DNA of 64,000 nucleotides. It comes from Pseudomonadota bacterium. GTDB taxonomy: Bacteria > Pseudomonadota > Gammaproteobacteria > Pseudomonadales > Moraxellaceae. The translations under genes were made by a program, and so were the position numbers. Under the pieces are notes generated by a model. That model saw only the letters and a list, made by a program, of their open reading frames with translations. It was not told the origin of the DNA and made no database searches. The stretch is taken from positions 4,824-68,823 of the forward strand of contig JAEWKT010000013.1 in the NCBI GenBank assembly GCA_023393635.1, written 5' to 3'. Of the stretch, positions 45,246 to 53,915 are shown in pieces; the first letter of the stretch is position 1; each line of letters begins with the position of its first letter.

Positions 45246-46030
45246 TTTTGCATCTGTCTGATCCGCATTTTGGCACAGAGCAAGCACGGCTTGTTCAGGC
45301 ACTACAACGTTTGTGCTGGCATTTAAAGCCTGAGCTGGTGGTGGTCAGCGGTGATTTAACCCAGCGTGCGCGGCATTCACAGTTTGCACGCGCAAAACAT
45401 TTTTTGGAAAGTCTGGATTGCCCTTATCTGGTGATTCCAGGCAATCATGATATTCCATTGTTTCATTTGCCCAGGCGGGTATGGCGGCCATTTGACCGCT
45501 TTAAGCAATGTTTTGGGACGCTCGCACCTGTGCAACAAACTGATCATTTTTTTGTGATTGGTCTAAATACCATTACATCGCATCATCATACCAAAGGCAG
45601 TATTTCTCCCAGACAAATTGAACGGGTGGGGCAATTATTACAGGCTGCACCTCAGCATAAATATAAAATCGTAGTGACTCATCAGCCGTTTGTGGTACAG
45701 CCACAACAGCATAAAGAGGGGGAAGATATTCCGCGGCTTGTGTTACCTGCTTTAAGGCACTGGTCTTATTTTGGTTTAAATGCGCTATTACATGGTCATT
45801 TGCATGAATCAGCTGTATATGACTTAAACCAGCATTACGGCTTAGGTCAGGGTCATCCCATATTAGATATTCATGCGGGCACGGCATTATCGCATCGGAT
45901 GCGGCATAATTTTCCCAATTCGGTGAACCTGATTTGCAACGATTTAAGCGTGCATCGCTATGATTTTGATGTACAAAGCCATCAGTTTATATTTAAAAAA
46001 ATCTTGTGGCAGGAAGCGGCCTCTATTTAG
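45242..46030 (+). CDS. Metallophosphoesterase (calcineurin-like)
   Basis: Dinuclear-metal phosphoesterase of 262 aa with all five motif blocks visible: HLSDPHFG, VVSGDLTQRA, IPGNHDIP, VVTHQPF and LLHGHLHES. No signal peptide, so it is likely cytosolic. It resembles the Icc/CpdA-like and UDP-sugar/lipid-phosphate group, but the substrate cannot be told. Its ATG overlaps the stop of the lipid kinase gene, suggesting they act in the same lipid pathway, perhaps with opposed activities. This is an inference from context. Confidence 0.86.
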   Translation: MILHLSDPHFGTEQARLVQALQRLCWHLKPELVVVSGDLTQRARHSQFARAKHFLESLDCPYLVIPGNHDIPLFHLPRRVWRPFDRFKQCFGTLAPVQQTDHFFVIGLNTITSHHHTKGSISPRQIERVGQLLQAAPQHKYKIVVTHQPFVVQPQQHKEGEDIPRLVLPALRHWSYFGLNALLHGHLHESAVYDLNQHYGLGQGHPILDIHAGTALSHRMRHNFPNSVNLICNDLSVHRYDFDVQSHQFIFKKILWQEAASI

Positions 46031-46087
46031 CAGAGCGATTAAAAGGATAAAAAACAAACAAACATACAAAATTTTTTCATGTTTGCC

Positions 46088-46114
46088 CTTGAAGCTGCTG
46101 TTTATACCCCTATT
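46088..46114 (+). promoter_or_regulatory. Sigma-32 (RpoH) heat-shock promoter of groESL
   Basis: CTTGAA (46088-46093), a 13-nt spacer and CCCCTATT (46107-46114) match the RpoH consensus (CTTGAA, 11-16 nt, CCCCATNT) closely. It lies about 90 nt before the groES start, as expected. Confidence 0.75.
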
Positions 46115-46206
46115 GATGCTTCAACTATTTAATTTCAGTGGTGCTTTATTTTAGTAGAGCACTGCTGAAATAGTACAACTGTGTTTTATCAAGGAGAATC
46201 TGCATC

Positions 46207-46500
46207 ATGAGTATCAATATTCGTCCGTTACACGACCGCGTGGTTATTCGCCGTGTAGAAGAAGAAACCAAAACTGCTGGTGGCATTTTGCTACCAGGTT
46301 CAGCTGCTGAAAAACCATCACAAGGTGAGGTATTGGCAGTAGGTAATGGACAAATTACTGATAATGGTGTTCGCGCTTTAGATATCAAAGTGGGCGATAA
46401 AGTATTATTTGGTCAATACGCTGGTTCTACAGTTAAAGTAGACGGCGAGGAACTATTGATCATGAAAGAATCTGATATTTTTGCAGTGATTGAAGGCTAA
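46207..46500 (+). CDS. groES: Co-chaperonin GroES
   Basis: Heptameric lid of the GroEL folding chamber. IRPLHDRVVIRRVEEETKTAGGI is the family signature, with the mobile loop around GGILLPGSAAEKPSQGEV. 97 aa is standard. AAGGAG lies 10 nt before the ATG. It is followed after 83 nt by groEL, and a sigma-32-type promoter precedes it. Confidence 0.98.
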   Translation: MSINIRPLHDRVVIRRVEEETKTAGGILLPGSAAEKPSQGEVLAVGNGQITDNGVRALDIKVGDKVLFGQYAGSTVKVDGEELLIMKESDIFAVIEG

Positions 46501-46583
46501 TTAAAACTTACTTTCTTAAAGCGTAGTTTTTAAAAATTTAGTCTCAAGGTCTGCTTGAAAAACATATAAATTAGGAGTTATCC

Positions 46584-48218
46584 ATGTCTGCTAAAGAAGT
46601 AAAATTTGGTGAATCAGCCCGCAGCAAAATGATTGCTGGCGTAAACGTATTAGCTGATGCTGTAAAAGTAACATTAGGCCCTAAAGGCCGCAACGTGGTG
46701 ATTGACCGTTCTTTCGGTTCACCGCACATCACTAAAGATGGTGTTACCGTTGCCAAAGAAATTACCCTGAAAGACAAATTTGAAAATATGGGTGCGCAGC
46801 TAGTGCGTGAAGTGGCAAGCAAAACTGCGGATATCGCTGGTGATGGTACAACCACCGCTACTGTATTGGCGCAGTCTATTTTAAACGAAGGGATTAAGTC
46901 AGTTGCCGCTGGCATGAACCCAATGGATTTAAAACGCGGCATTGATAAAGCAACCCGTGCTGCTGTAGAAGAAATCCGTAAAATTGCAACCCCAGCAAGT
47001 GATACCAAAGCCATTGCGCAAGTTGGTGCGATTTCTGCCAACTCTGACCAGACTATTGGCGACTTGATTGCACAAGCCATGGAAAAAGTAGGCAAAGAAG
47101 GCGTCATTACAGTTGAAGAAGGTTCAGGCTTTGAAGATACCCTGGACGTTGTTGAAGGCATGCAGTTTGACCGTGGTTATGTCAGCCCTTATTTTGCCAA
47201 CAAGCAAGATACCTTAACTGCTGAATTAGAAAACCCGTATATTTTGCTGGTAGACAAAAAAATCAGCAATATTCGTGAACTCATTCCAACGTTAGAAGCC
47301 GTTGCCAAATCTGGTAAACCATTGCTACTCATTGCTGAAGATGTTGAAGGCGAAGCCCTGGCAACTTTAGTGGTTAACAACATGCGCGGCATTATTAAAG
47401 TATGTGCGGTTAAAGCACCAGGCTTTGGTGACCGTCGTAAAGCCATGTTGCAAGATATTGCCATTTTAACTGGTGCCACTGTGGTATCTGAAGAAGTTGG
47501 CATGAGCCTTGAAACAGCAACCCTACAAGACTTGGGTTCTGCACGCAAAGTCACTGTTGGCAAAGAAAACACCGTGATTGTTGATGGTGCTGGCCAGAAA
47601 GAAGAAATCGACGCGCGTGTATCAACCATTCGCACGCAAATTGAAGATGCAACTTCTGACTACGACCGTGAAAAATTGCAAGAGCGTGTGGCTAAATTAG
47701 CTGGCGGTGTTGCGGTAATTAAGGTTGGCGCAGCGACCGAAGTTGAAATGAAAGAGAAAAAAGACCGTGTTGATGATGCCCTGCATGCAACACGTGCTGC
47801 GGTAGAAGAAGGCGTGGTTGCTGGTGGTGGTGTTGCGCTAGTGCGTGTGATTCGTGCATTAGAAGGCCTCACTGGTGCCAATGACGACCAAACTGCGGGT
47901 ATTAACATTTTGCGCCGTGCGATGGAATCTCCACTGCGTCAAATTGTAACCAACGCAGGCGAAGAAGCCTCTGTAGTAGTGAACGCGGTTAAAAATGGCG
48001 AAGGTAACTACGGTTATAACGCAGCCAGTGGTGAATATGGCAACATGATTGATATGGGTATTTTGGATCCTGCTAAAGTGACTCGTTCAGCGCTTGAGCA
48101 TGCAGCGTCTATTGCTGGCTTAATGCTGACCACTGAAGCCATGATTACTGACATTCCAGAAGACAAACCTGCTGCGCCAGATATGGGTGGCATGGGTGGT
48201 ATGGGCGGCATGATGTAA
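46584..48218 (+). CDS. groEL: Chaperonin GroEL
   Basis: Double-ring ATP-dependent folding chamber. Motifs: VKVTLGPKGRNVVID, the ATP-binding GDGTTTATVLAQ, CAVKAPGFGDRRK and the C-terminal Gly/Met tail (GGMGGMGGMM). 544 aa is standard and nothing is missing. Ribosome-binding site AGGAG before the ATG. It forms an operon with groES and ends at a strong terminator. Confidence 0.98.
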   Translation: MSAKEVKFGESARSKMIAGVNVLADAVKVTLGPKGRNVVIDRSFGSPHITKDGVTVAKEITLKDKFENMGAQLVREVASKTADIAGDGTTTATVLAQSILNEGIKSVAAGMNPMDLKRGIDKATRAAVEEIRKIATPASDTKAIAQVGAISANSDQTIGDLIAQAMEKVGKEGVITVEEGSGFEDTLDVVEGMQFDRGYVSPYFANKQDTLTAELENPYILLVDKKISNIRELIPTLEAVAKSGKPLLLIAEDVEGEALATLVVNNMRGIIKVCAVKAPGFGDRRKAMLQDIAILTGATVVSEEVGMSLETATLQDLGSARKVTVGKENTVIVDGAGQKEEIDARVSTIRTQIEDATSDYDREKLQERVAKLAGGVAVIKVGAATEVEMKEKKDRVDDALHATRAAVEEGVVAGGGVALVRVIRALEGLTGANDDQTAGINILRRAMESPLRQIVTNAGEEASVVVNAVKNGEGNYGYNAASGEYGNMIDMGILDPAKVTRSALEHAASIAGLMLTTEAMITDIPEDKPAAPDMGGMGGMGGMM

Positions 48219-48248
48219 TTTCTGCCGACTTAACCCTTAAGTCTTCAA

Positions 48249-48281
48249 AACCCCGCTGTAGTGATGCAGCGGGGTTTTTTT
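48249..48281 (+). terminator. Terminator of the groESL operon
   Basis: A perfect GC-rich 10-bp stem AACCCCGCTG/CAGCGGGGTT with an 8-nt loop followed by a T-run, 30 nt after the groEL stop. Confidence 0.93.
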
Positions 48282-48672
48282 GCTATCTGAAAAATATAAT
48301 TTCATAGGGGTTTTATTAGGCTAACTTTATAGATTTTTTCTTAATTTGGAGCTAATTAAAAGACGAGTAATGGAAAAGCTACTGACACGAAATAGGAAGT
48401 TATTGTTTTTTTATGTCAATTTATGTTTAAGAGAGGTGAGATATAATAATTAAGTTAGGTGCTGAGGGGTTTTACTGTTTATAAAGTTTTGGCAGCATTT
48501 GATAAAATGGTAATGAAGAGTGCAGAGGAATTTGCATTTCTTATTGCACATCAAAAAATGGAAGGTTTTTATTAGCATAATCATAGCTAGACCTCCCTAA
48601 ATAGGGATATAAAATGGAATTTTTATATCTTATTATCGAATAAAAGGAAATTTTAAAATAAGGGGAATAATC
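48282..48672. other. AT-rich intergenic region with two palindromes
   Basis: No convincing gene. Two inverted repeats lie close together before the small ORF at 48673: TCCCTA-AA-TAGGGA (48594-48607) and GATATAAAA-6-TTTTATATC (48606-48629). They could be operator sites. A 39-codon frame at 48459-48575 lacks a ribosome-binding site and was not called. Confidence 0.45.
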
Positions 48673-48879
48673 TTGGGAAATCAGGACAAAAAGGCGGAGC
48701 CCTTAGGAGAATATGCAACATATCCAGTGCTTGAGATTAAGAAGCTATATTTATGTAGAGCAGCACATGAGCAAACTCTGCTGCAGTTTGAAGGCTTAAA
48801 AGCGGAGAATGCTCTATTAAAAGCTGAAATCAAAAAATTAAATGCGCTACTGGTAAGCGAATTATCGTTTATTGCCTAA
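48673..48879 (+). CDS. Small coiled-coil protein (68 aa), unrecognised
   Basis: Starts at TTG with AGGGGAA about 7 nt upstream. The second half has a leucine-rich heptad pattern (TLLQFEGLKAENALLKAEIK) typical of a short coiled coil or leucine zipper. The N-terminal half is charged. No signal peptide. I do not recognise a family. Its 3' end overlaps the convergent XRE regulator gene by 18 bp, which is unusual and suggests either mutual control or that one of the two calls is wrong. Confidence 0.5.
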   Translation: MGNQDKKAEPLGEYATYPVLEIKKLYLCRAAHEQTLLQFEGLKAENALLKAEIKKLNALLVSELSFIA

Positions 48880-49263
48880 AATAGCATCCACAACCTCATA
48901 AACGATTTGTTTTTGCTGTGGAGATAACTGTGCAATTTTTTCAGGTAAATCCGTTAAATCATATGGTATGTGGCGATGGGTTTGGGAAGGATTTAATAAT
49001 TTCAGGGGTTCAGCATTTTCACCAAAGCGCAACCAGTGCGTAGAGACTTCTAGCCAGGCTGCTAAAATTTGTAGTTTGTCCTGGCTAGGTATGGCTGCAC
49101 CTGATAACCAATTATTAGCCGCTTGGACACTAACCGATGCTCCGCTATATCTCATATTAAATTCACGTGCTAACCAAGTCGGGCTGGTCATAGGCCAGCC
49201 ACGTTTTGCTAATTCCTGTTTAAGGCGCTGACTAAAAGCGTCTTTCTCGCTATGTTTATCCAT
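48862..49263 (-). CDS. XRE/Cro-CI-type helix-turn-helix regulator
   Basis: A 133-aa DNA-binding protein. The HTH region runs from FSQRLKQELAKRGW through SVQAANNWLSGAAIPSQDKLQILAAWLEVSTHWLRFGE, the pattern of phage-derived CI-like regulators. The C-terminal part (PEKIAQLSPQQKQIVYEVVDAIL) may dimerise; there is no peptidase domain. The frame extends to a TTG at 49290, but the ATG at 49263 is likelier. It is divergent from the large YadA-like adhesin gene across a 405-bp region holding several TTGAT/ATCAA palindromes, which could be its own binding sites. Confidence 0.82.
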   Translation of the reverse strand: MDKHSEKDAFSQRLKQELAKRGWPMTSPTWLAREFNMRYSGASVSVQAANNWLSGAAIPSQDKLQILAAWLEVSTHWLRFGENAEPLKLLNPSQTHRHIPYDLTDLPEKIAQLSPQQKQIVYEVVDAILGNKR

Positions 49264-49668
49264 GCCATATTCTAATATCTTATACAGCAAGTTTTAGTTG
49301 ATAAATTTTAAACACAATAAAATTACTTATTTAAATTAATCATTTGTTTTTAAATGAATAAATATATTTCGTATAAACTTTAGCTATCAAGTTTTGATAA
49401 AGAATAAGGAAAAGGTAATTCTTTAATCAAATATTGATTGATATTTGTATCAAGCAATATTAGACTTTGCTTAAGGGGTTAGTTCAGGCGGTCTGTCGTT
49501 GTCAAATAAGAGATAAGGCAACCCAGGGATAACAACCTGAATCATGCGTGCCAGTACAAAATGGCAGGAGTGGCTAAAAGTTGCGCTGACTTATGGATTC
49601 CTCCCCAGATAAGTAAGTCAACGTTTTTTAGATAACAAGGTAATTTAAGGGTCTATAGGAAAATCAAT
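49264..49668. promoter_or_regulatory. Divergent regulatory region between the XRE regulator and the adhesin
   Basis: Three close inverted repeats share the half-site ATCAA/TTGAT: TATCAA-GTT-TTGATA (49385-49399), AATCAA-ATA-TTGATT (49425-49439) and TTGATA-TTTG-TATCAA (49438-49453). A further single TTGAT is at 49308-49312. Nearer the adhesin, TTCAGG and CCTGAA arms (about 49485 and 49530) and a TGACTTA/TAAGTCA hairpin (49587-49620) followed by TTTTTT suggest a folded leader RNA. Operator function is inferred. Confidence 0.5.
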
Positions 49669-52600
49669 ATGAAACATACTTTTCAATTATCAGCGGTTGC
49701 TGTTGCTCTGGCAGCCGTAACAGGTAGTGCTATTGCTGCACCTACACCAATTACAGGTTTAGCTAATGATACAGAGTATGGTCAATATGACCGCATTCTC
49801 GGCCAATACGAATCTATTACCTCAACCAATAATAAGCGCAATGAATATAAAGCGGACGCTGTAGATAACACAACAGCAGTTAGTAAAGCTGCTAATGAAG
49901 CAATGACTGCTACTGTAGTAGAGGTTAATGGCACTAAATATCTTTCTTGGTCATTAACTGATGAGCGTAGAGCAGGCAGTAAGCAAACCAAAACACAATC
50001 CATTTATGATACAAATATTGCTGCTAGCGAAGAAGCGTCTGTAGATAGCAAGATTGTATGGACCAACAACACTACCCAGCAAACTGGTACAGCAGTACAT
50101 GGTGGTGCTGTATTACAGGAACTACAAGTCGATGCACAAGGTAATCCAGTTAAGGATGCTCAAGGCAACTATATGACTGTTGGTAACAAATTCCGTGATA
50201 CTGATAGCCAATTTGGTTTTACAGCCGATGACTTAACGAAAGTAGGCGACGCAACTAAATTTGTTAATAACTTTACATCTACTAATACACAATATAAGTC
50301 AGGACAAGTGCTTGATAACACTTCTGAGTCCAGCTATGAAAATGTAAATGAAAGCAATGCGATTGCTTATGATACCAATGGTAAAGCCAAACAATCTAAT
50401 GGCACTACCGACTTTATTGTCACTGGCACCCATAAAAACAATGGCACATCTAAAACTGCGACTTACCAAAATGGTAAAAGCGAGTTAGCCTCTACTTCAG
50501 AATCTACATCAGATTATAGTGAAACTGACGCAAACTATCATTATGATAATAAAGGTAACTTTGCCTTTACTGATGCGGATACAGATGGTAAAAATGCTTA
50601 TAACGTATCAAACGTAACTTCCTTTGAGGAAAAAACGAGTAATTCATATAAGCAGTATCAAGCCAATCAAACCAAAGTATATGAAAGAGCCAACTCTGTG
50701 TCAGAAAAAGAAACCCGCACTGATGTGTTTGATGGTTTTGTAAGTACAGATGAATCTACTTCACAAGGTAGCTATGTTGTATATGGCACTGGCAAGCATA
50801 CTTTAAGCTTTGAGCAAAAAGACAGCGGTACCTCTGCTACTAAATCACGTAAGTTTGAACGCAATACTGACGGCACTTTAGTACTTAAAGATGGCAAGCC
50901 AGTGGTCGATACCGAAACTGAAACCAAAGGCACAAATGAAACTTATGAGTCCGCTTATCAACCTACGCGCTATACCAAAGCTGAAGCTGAAGCTGATGCA
51001 AAGCTAAAACCAGCAGAACAGCGTGGTATCTATGAAGGCCAGGCATATAATCAGCAAATTTTAAATGATGGCGTAAAAACTGCATGGACAGATAGTAATG
51101 TTGCAAAAACTACAGACAAAGGCACTACAAGCACAGTTGTAACACATAAACAAGACGGTAATTTCCAGGAGCACTGGAATACTGCTTGGGATGACAGCGC
51201 CACTTATACACGTAACCAACAGGAAAATATCGAAGTAAATCGTGATATTTCCAACTCTTTTACCTCAGATAGCAAAACACTGAACAAAGCCTATAAAGTG
51301 GGTGAAGTGATTACTAAAGCAGGTGAAGATGATCAATTTGCTTTAGGCACGGTTCGTGTGGATGCTGAAGGTAACCAATATGATGGTCGCTTGGTATCGC
51401 AAGGTGGCGATGTTCATACCTGGAAAGATGAAACAGGTAAAGATCGTTACTATGTTGTGATTGATACCGATGACGAGGATAATCAGGTTCGCAGTGAAGT
51501 AACTTATAAAAATGGTAAACCTGCTGAAACTAAGGATGTTTTAGTTGATGTTGTAAATACTACGGTTACTGCAGACAAACGTACTGATAAAGTGACGATG
51601 GGCGAAGAAGTTGCTTATAGCACCAATTCTGCTATTAAGAATGAGACAGCAACTACTTCTCGTGATGGTAAGATTGTTTACGAATCTAACAAATTCAATG
51701 AATCAACTGACAAGAAAGTTTATAGCATTGGTAAAAATGCCTTAGACTATCAAAAAGTTGTAGATAGAACAGAAGAAACTGTTTACTCAAATTATCAATT
51801 AGATAATGCAAATAAAGTTGTTGTAACTTCTGTTGATACCACAAAAAATACTTGGAAAAATACAACTCAACAGTACCAGCCAGGTCAAGAAAAATCTTTA
51901 GTTAACTCTTCTTTAGAGAGCTGGAATAATACGCGTATTGCTGGTGATAAAGAGGTTGCTTATGATCGTGGTAACGCTGAGTCAACTTTCACTCAGTACA
52001 ACGAAGGCAAGAGCGCACTTGACCGTACGACAGTAAGCAAAGAAACTGGAGAAAGCAAAGCTCAATACCAGGAATCTGTTTCTACTGACATCCGCCCTGT
52101 GAATGAAAATGGTACAAAAATCAATGCTGGGGGTGTTTTAGCTATTGATGAGCAAGGTCAAGCTGTTGTTTCTAAAGCAACAAATACTGTTGCAACTGTT
52201 GACTTTGACAAGGTAGCAAAAACTACTGATAACGTTGATGAAAAAGTATTCCAAACTGGCGCCACTGCATATAGCAAAACTGAATCGCAGAGTTCAGATG
52301 CTGTGTTGACTTATGCGGATAATTCAACTGGTTATGAAAAAGCTGCAAACAACAGTGATGTGAAATTATATAATCATGGTGAAAGCGATAAATACCGCGA
52401 TTTTACAAGTTCAGATACTGAATCCAGCAAGAAAAACACTTATGAGTTGAACGCTAAAGGTGAAGCTGTTCTTAATGGTACAGTAGAGAAATCTGAATCT
52501 ACAAATGTAACAGAAGTGAATTATCAGGCAGGTAAAAATGCACTTGATAAATCAACTAAAACTGTTAAAGCAACTGCTGAAACAACCGTAGCGGCTGGTA

Positions 52601-53664
52601 CAACCAAAGCAGTTAAAGATGCAGCAACAACTGACGTTTTGGTTTACCAAGAAGGTCAAGAGTTGAAAGGTGCAATCACAGTTGTTAGTTCTGGTGAAGA
52701 GAAACTCACGAATGCGGACAACACAGGCTACACTTACACCACTGCTGGTAAAACAGAAAATAAAGCTTACAACACTCGTATGGGCTTGTTAGCTGAACAG
52801 ACAGTTGCAAGTACAGTTAAGACTGAAAGTACTGAAACCTTAGCAGCTTCTGGTAAAGACACTGTTAGTATCACCCGCGGTAATACTAGTGAAATGCGTA
52901 CAGATGAAAGTCGTACTGGTACAACTTACGGTTCAGAGACCAAAACTGTTGCTGATGGCAGCAAAACCATGCTGAGCAAGAAAGAAACTAGTGTGACTGA
53001 CAAGTTTGGTACTATGGAGTCCGAAACTTTAAACCGCACTGAAACCACTATTGCAAAAGATGGTTCATCAACTGCTATGTCAGTTACTCGTGTTGATACT
53101 GTGGACGGCATTACTCTTACTAAAGAGAAAATTGTTGACCCATCTGCTGGCAGTGATTCAAACGTGAAAGCAGCTACCTCAACTGTAGTGGCTTCTACCG
53201 AAATCAAAGCTGGTGAGATCAAAGTTGGTGATGTAACCCTGTCTGCTGATAAAGGTCTGGATGCAGGTCAGCGTGCAGTAACTGGTGTTGGCAGAGGTGT
53301 TGCTGATACAGACGCAGCAAATGTGGGCCAAATGAATGAAAGTCGTGCCCAGGCAATTGCTTCAGCAAACACTTACACTGACAGCCGTGTAAATCAAGTT
53401 AGCCGTAAACTGGATAACGTTGAGAAAACTGCTTATCGTGGTGTTGCCATTGCTTTAGCGGCGCAGCAAGCTGTACCTAATATTCAGCCTGGTCAGGTTG
53501 CGGTATTTGGTGGTGTTGGCCACTACGAAGGAGAAACTGCGGCTTCAATTGGTGTAGTTACTTCATTTACTAACCGTATCTCTGCCAGTGGTGCATTTGG
53601 CTTCTCTGACGGAAGTACCTTCGGTGGCCGTGTAGGTGTTTCTTACCTGTTCGGTGGCAATTAA
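49669..53664 (+). CDS. YadA-type trimeric autotransporter with an unusual passenger
   Basis: Surface protein of 1331 aa. A signal peptide (MKHTFQLSAVAVALAAVTGS ending AIA-AP, about 23 residues) precedes a passenger of about 1,150 residues rich in Thr, Ser, Lys, Glu, Asn and Asp with no cysteine. The C-terminal ~100 residues are a YadA anchor: GVGRGVADTDAANVGQ neck, a short coiled coil (SRKLDNVEKTAYRGVAIALA) and four barrel strands ending VGVSYLFGGN. The passenger has degenerate repeats built on Y-x-x-G-K/Q-x-A-L-D-x-x-T (for example NYQAGKNALDKSTK, SIGKNALDYQKV, YNEGKSALDRTT). I see no canonical YadA head or long stalk. Likely adhesion or biofilm. Confidence 0.88.
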   Translation: MKHTFQLSAVAVALAAVTGSAIAAPTPITGLANDTEYGQYDRILGQYESITSTNNKRNEYKADAVDNTTAVSKAANEAMTATVVEVNGTKYLSWSLTDERRAGSKQTKTQSIYDTNIAASEEASVDSKIVWTNNTTQQTGTAVHGGAVLQELQVDAQGNPVKDAQGNYMTVGNKFRDTDSQFGFTADDLTKVGDATKFVNNFTSTNTQYKSGQVLDNTSESSYENVNESNAIAYDTNGKAKQSNGTTDFIVTGTHKNNGTSKTATYQNGKSELASTSESTSDYSETDANYHYDNKGNFAFTDADTDGKNAYNVSNVTSFEEKTSNSYKQYQANQTKVYERANSVSEKETRTDVFDGFVSTDESTSQGSYVVYGTGKHTLSFEQKDSGTSATKSRKFERNTDGTLVLKDGKPVVDTETETKGTNETYESAYQPTRYTKAEAEADAKLKPAEQRGIYEGQAYNQQILNDGVKTAWTDSNVAKTTDKGTTSTVVTHKQDGNFQEHWNTAWDDSATYTRNQQENIEVNRDISNSFTSDSKTLNKAYKVGEVITKAGEDDQFALGTVRVDAEGNQYDGRLVSQGGDVHTWKDETGKDRYYVVIDTDDEDNQVRSEVTYKNGKPAETKDVLVDVVNTTVTADKRTDKVTMGEEVAYSTNSAIKNETATTSRDGKIVYESNKFNESTDKKVYSIGKNALDYQKVVDRTEETVYSNYQLDNANKVVVTSVDTTKNTWKNTTQQYQPGQEKSLVNSSLESWNNTRIAGDKEVAYDRGNAESTFTQYNEGKSALDRTTVSKETGESKAQYQESVSTDIRPVNENGTKINAGGVLAIDEQGQAVVSKATNTVATVDFDKVAKTTDNVDEKVFQTGATAYSKTESQSSDAVLTYADNSTGYEKAANNSDVKLYNHGESDKYRDFTSSDTESSKKNTYELNAKGEAVLNGTVEKSESTNVTEVNYQAGKNALDKSTKTVKATAETTVAAGTTKAVKDAATTDVLVYQEGQELKGAITVVSSGEEKLTNADNTGYTYTTAGKTENKAYNTRMGLLAEQTVASTVKTESTETLAASGKDTVSITRGNTSEMRTDESRTGTTYGSETKTVADGSKTMLSKKETSVTDKFGTMESETLNRTETTIAKDGSSTAMSVTRVDTVDGITLTKEKIVDPSAGSDSNVKAATSTVVASTEIKAGEIKVGDVTLSADKGLDAGQRAVTGVGRGVADTDAANVGQMNESRAQAIASANTYTDSRVNQVSRKLDNVEKTAYRGVAIALAAQQAVPNIQPGQVAVFGGVGHYEGETAASIGVVTSFTNRISASGAFGFSDGSTFGGRVGVSYLFGGN

Positions 53665-53691
53665 TAGGTTAGTTATCTAATCAATTAAGTC

Positions 53692-53727
53692 AAAAAATGC
53701 CTGTATCAAGTGATGCAGGCATTTTTT
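53692..53727 (+). terminator. Terminator of the adhesin gene
   Basis: A perfect 12-bp stem AAAAAATGCCTG/CAGGCATTTTTT with a 12-nt loop, 28 nt after the stop. Confidence 0.9.
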
Positions 53728-53915
53728 ATTTCTATAGTTTTAAATTTTGAGCATAAAATTTATCAAAGTTTTACGTGCAGTAGGTGAAAGAATTGTCTAA
53801 GGGCTAAAGAAGCATGATTTGAAACTTAAAATAAACTTAATAAAAAGCAAATAAAGCCCAATAAAGCATTTGTTGTGTTATTTTGTAGCGAAATGTTATC
53901 CAGGTTGACAGGGAT

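Noticed and set aside
46571..47161. 196-codon open frame antisense to groEL
   Set aside because: A composition shadow of the highly biased groEL codons; no ribosome-binding site or family.
48459..48575. 39-codon plus-strand frame ending EFAFLIAHQKMEGFY
   Set aside because: It looks somewhat protein-like but starts at GTG without a ribosome-binding site, is very short and sits in an AT-rich region.
49481..49600. Cyclic di-GMP riboswitch in the adhesin leader
   Set aside because: Folded elements are visible, but the conserved GEMM core bases are not found.
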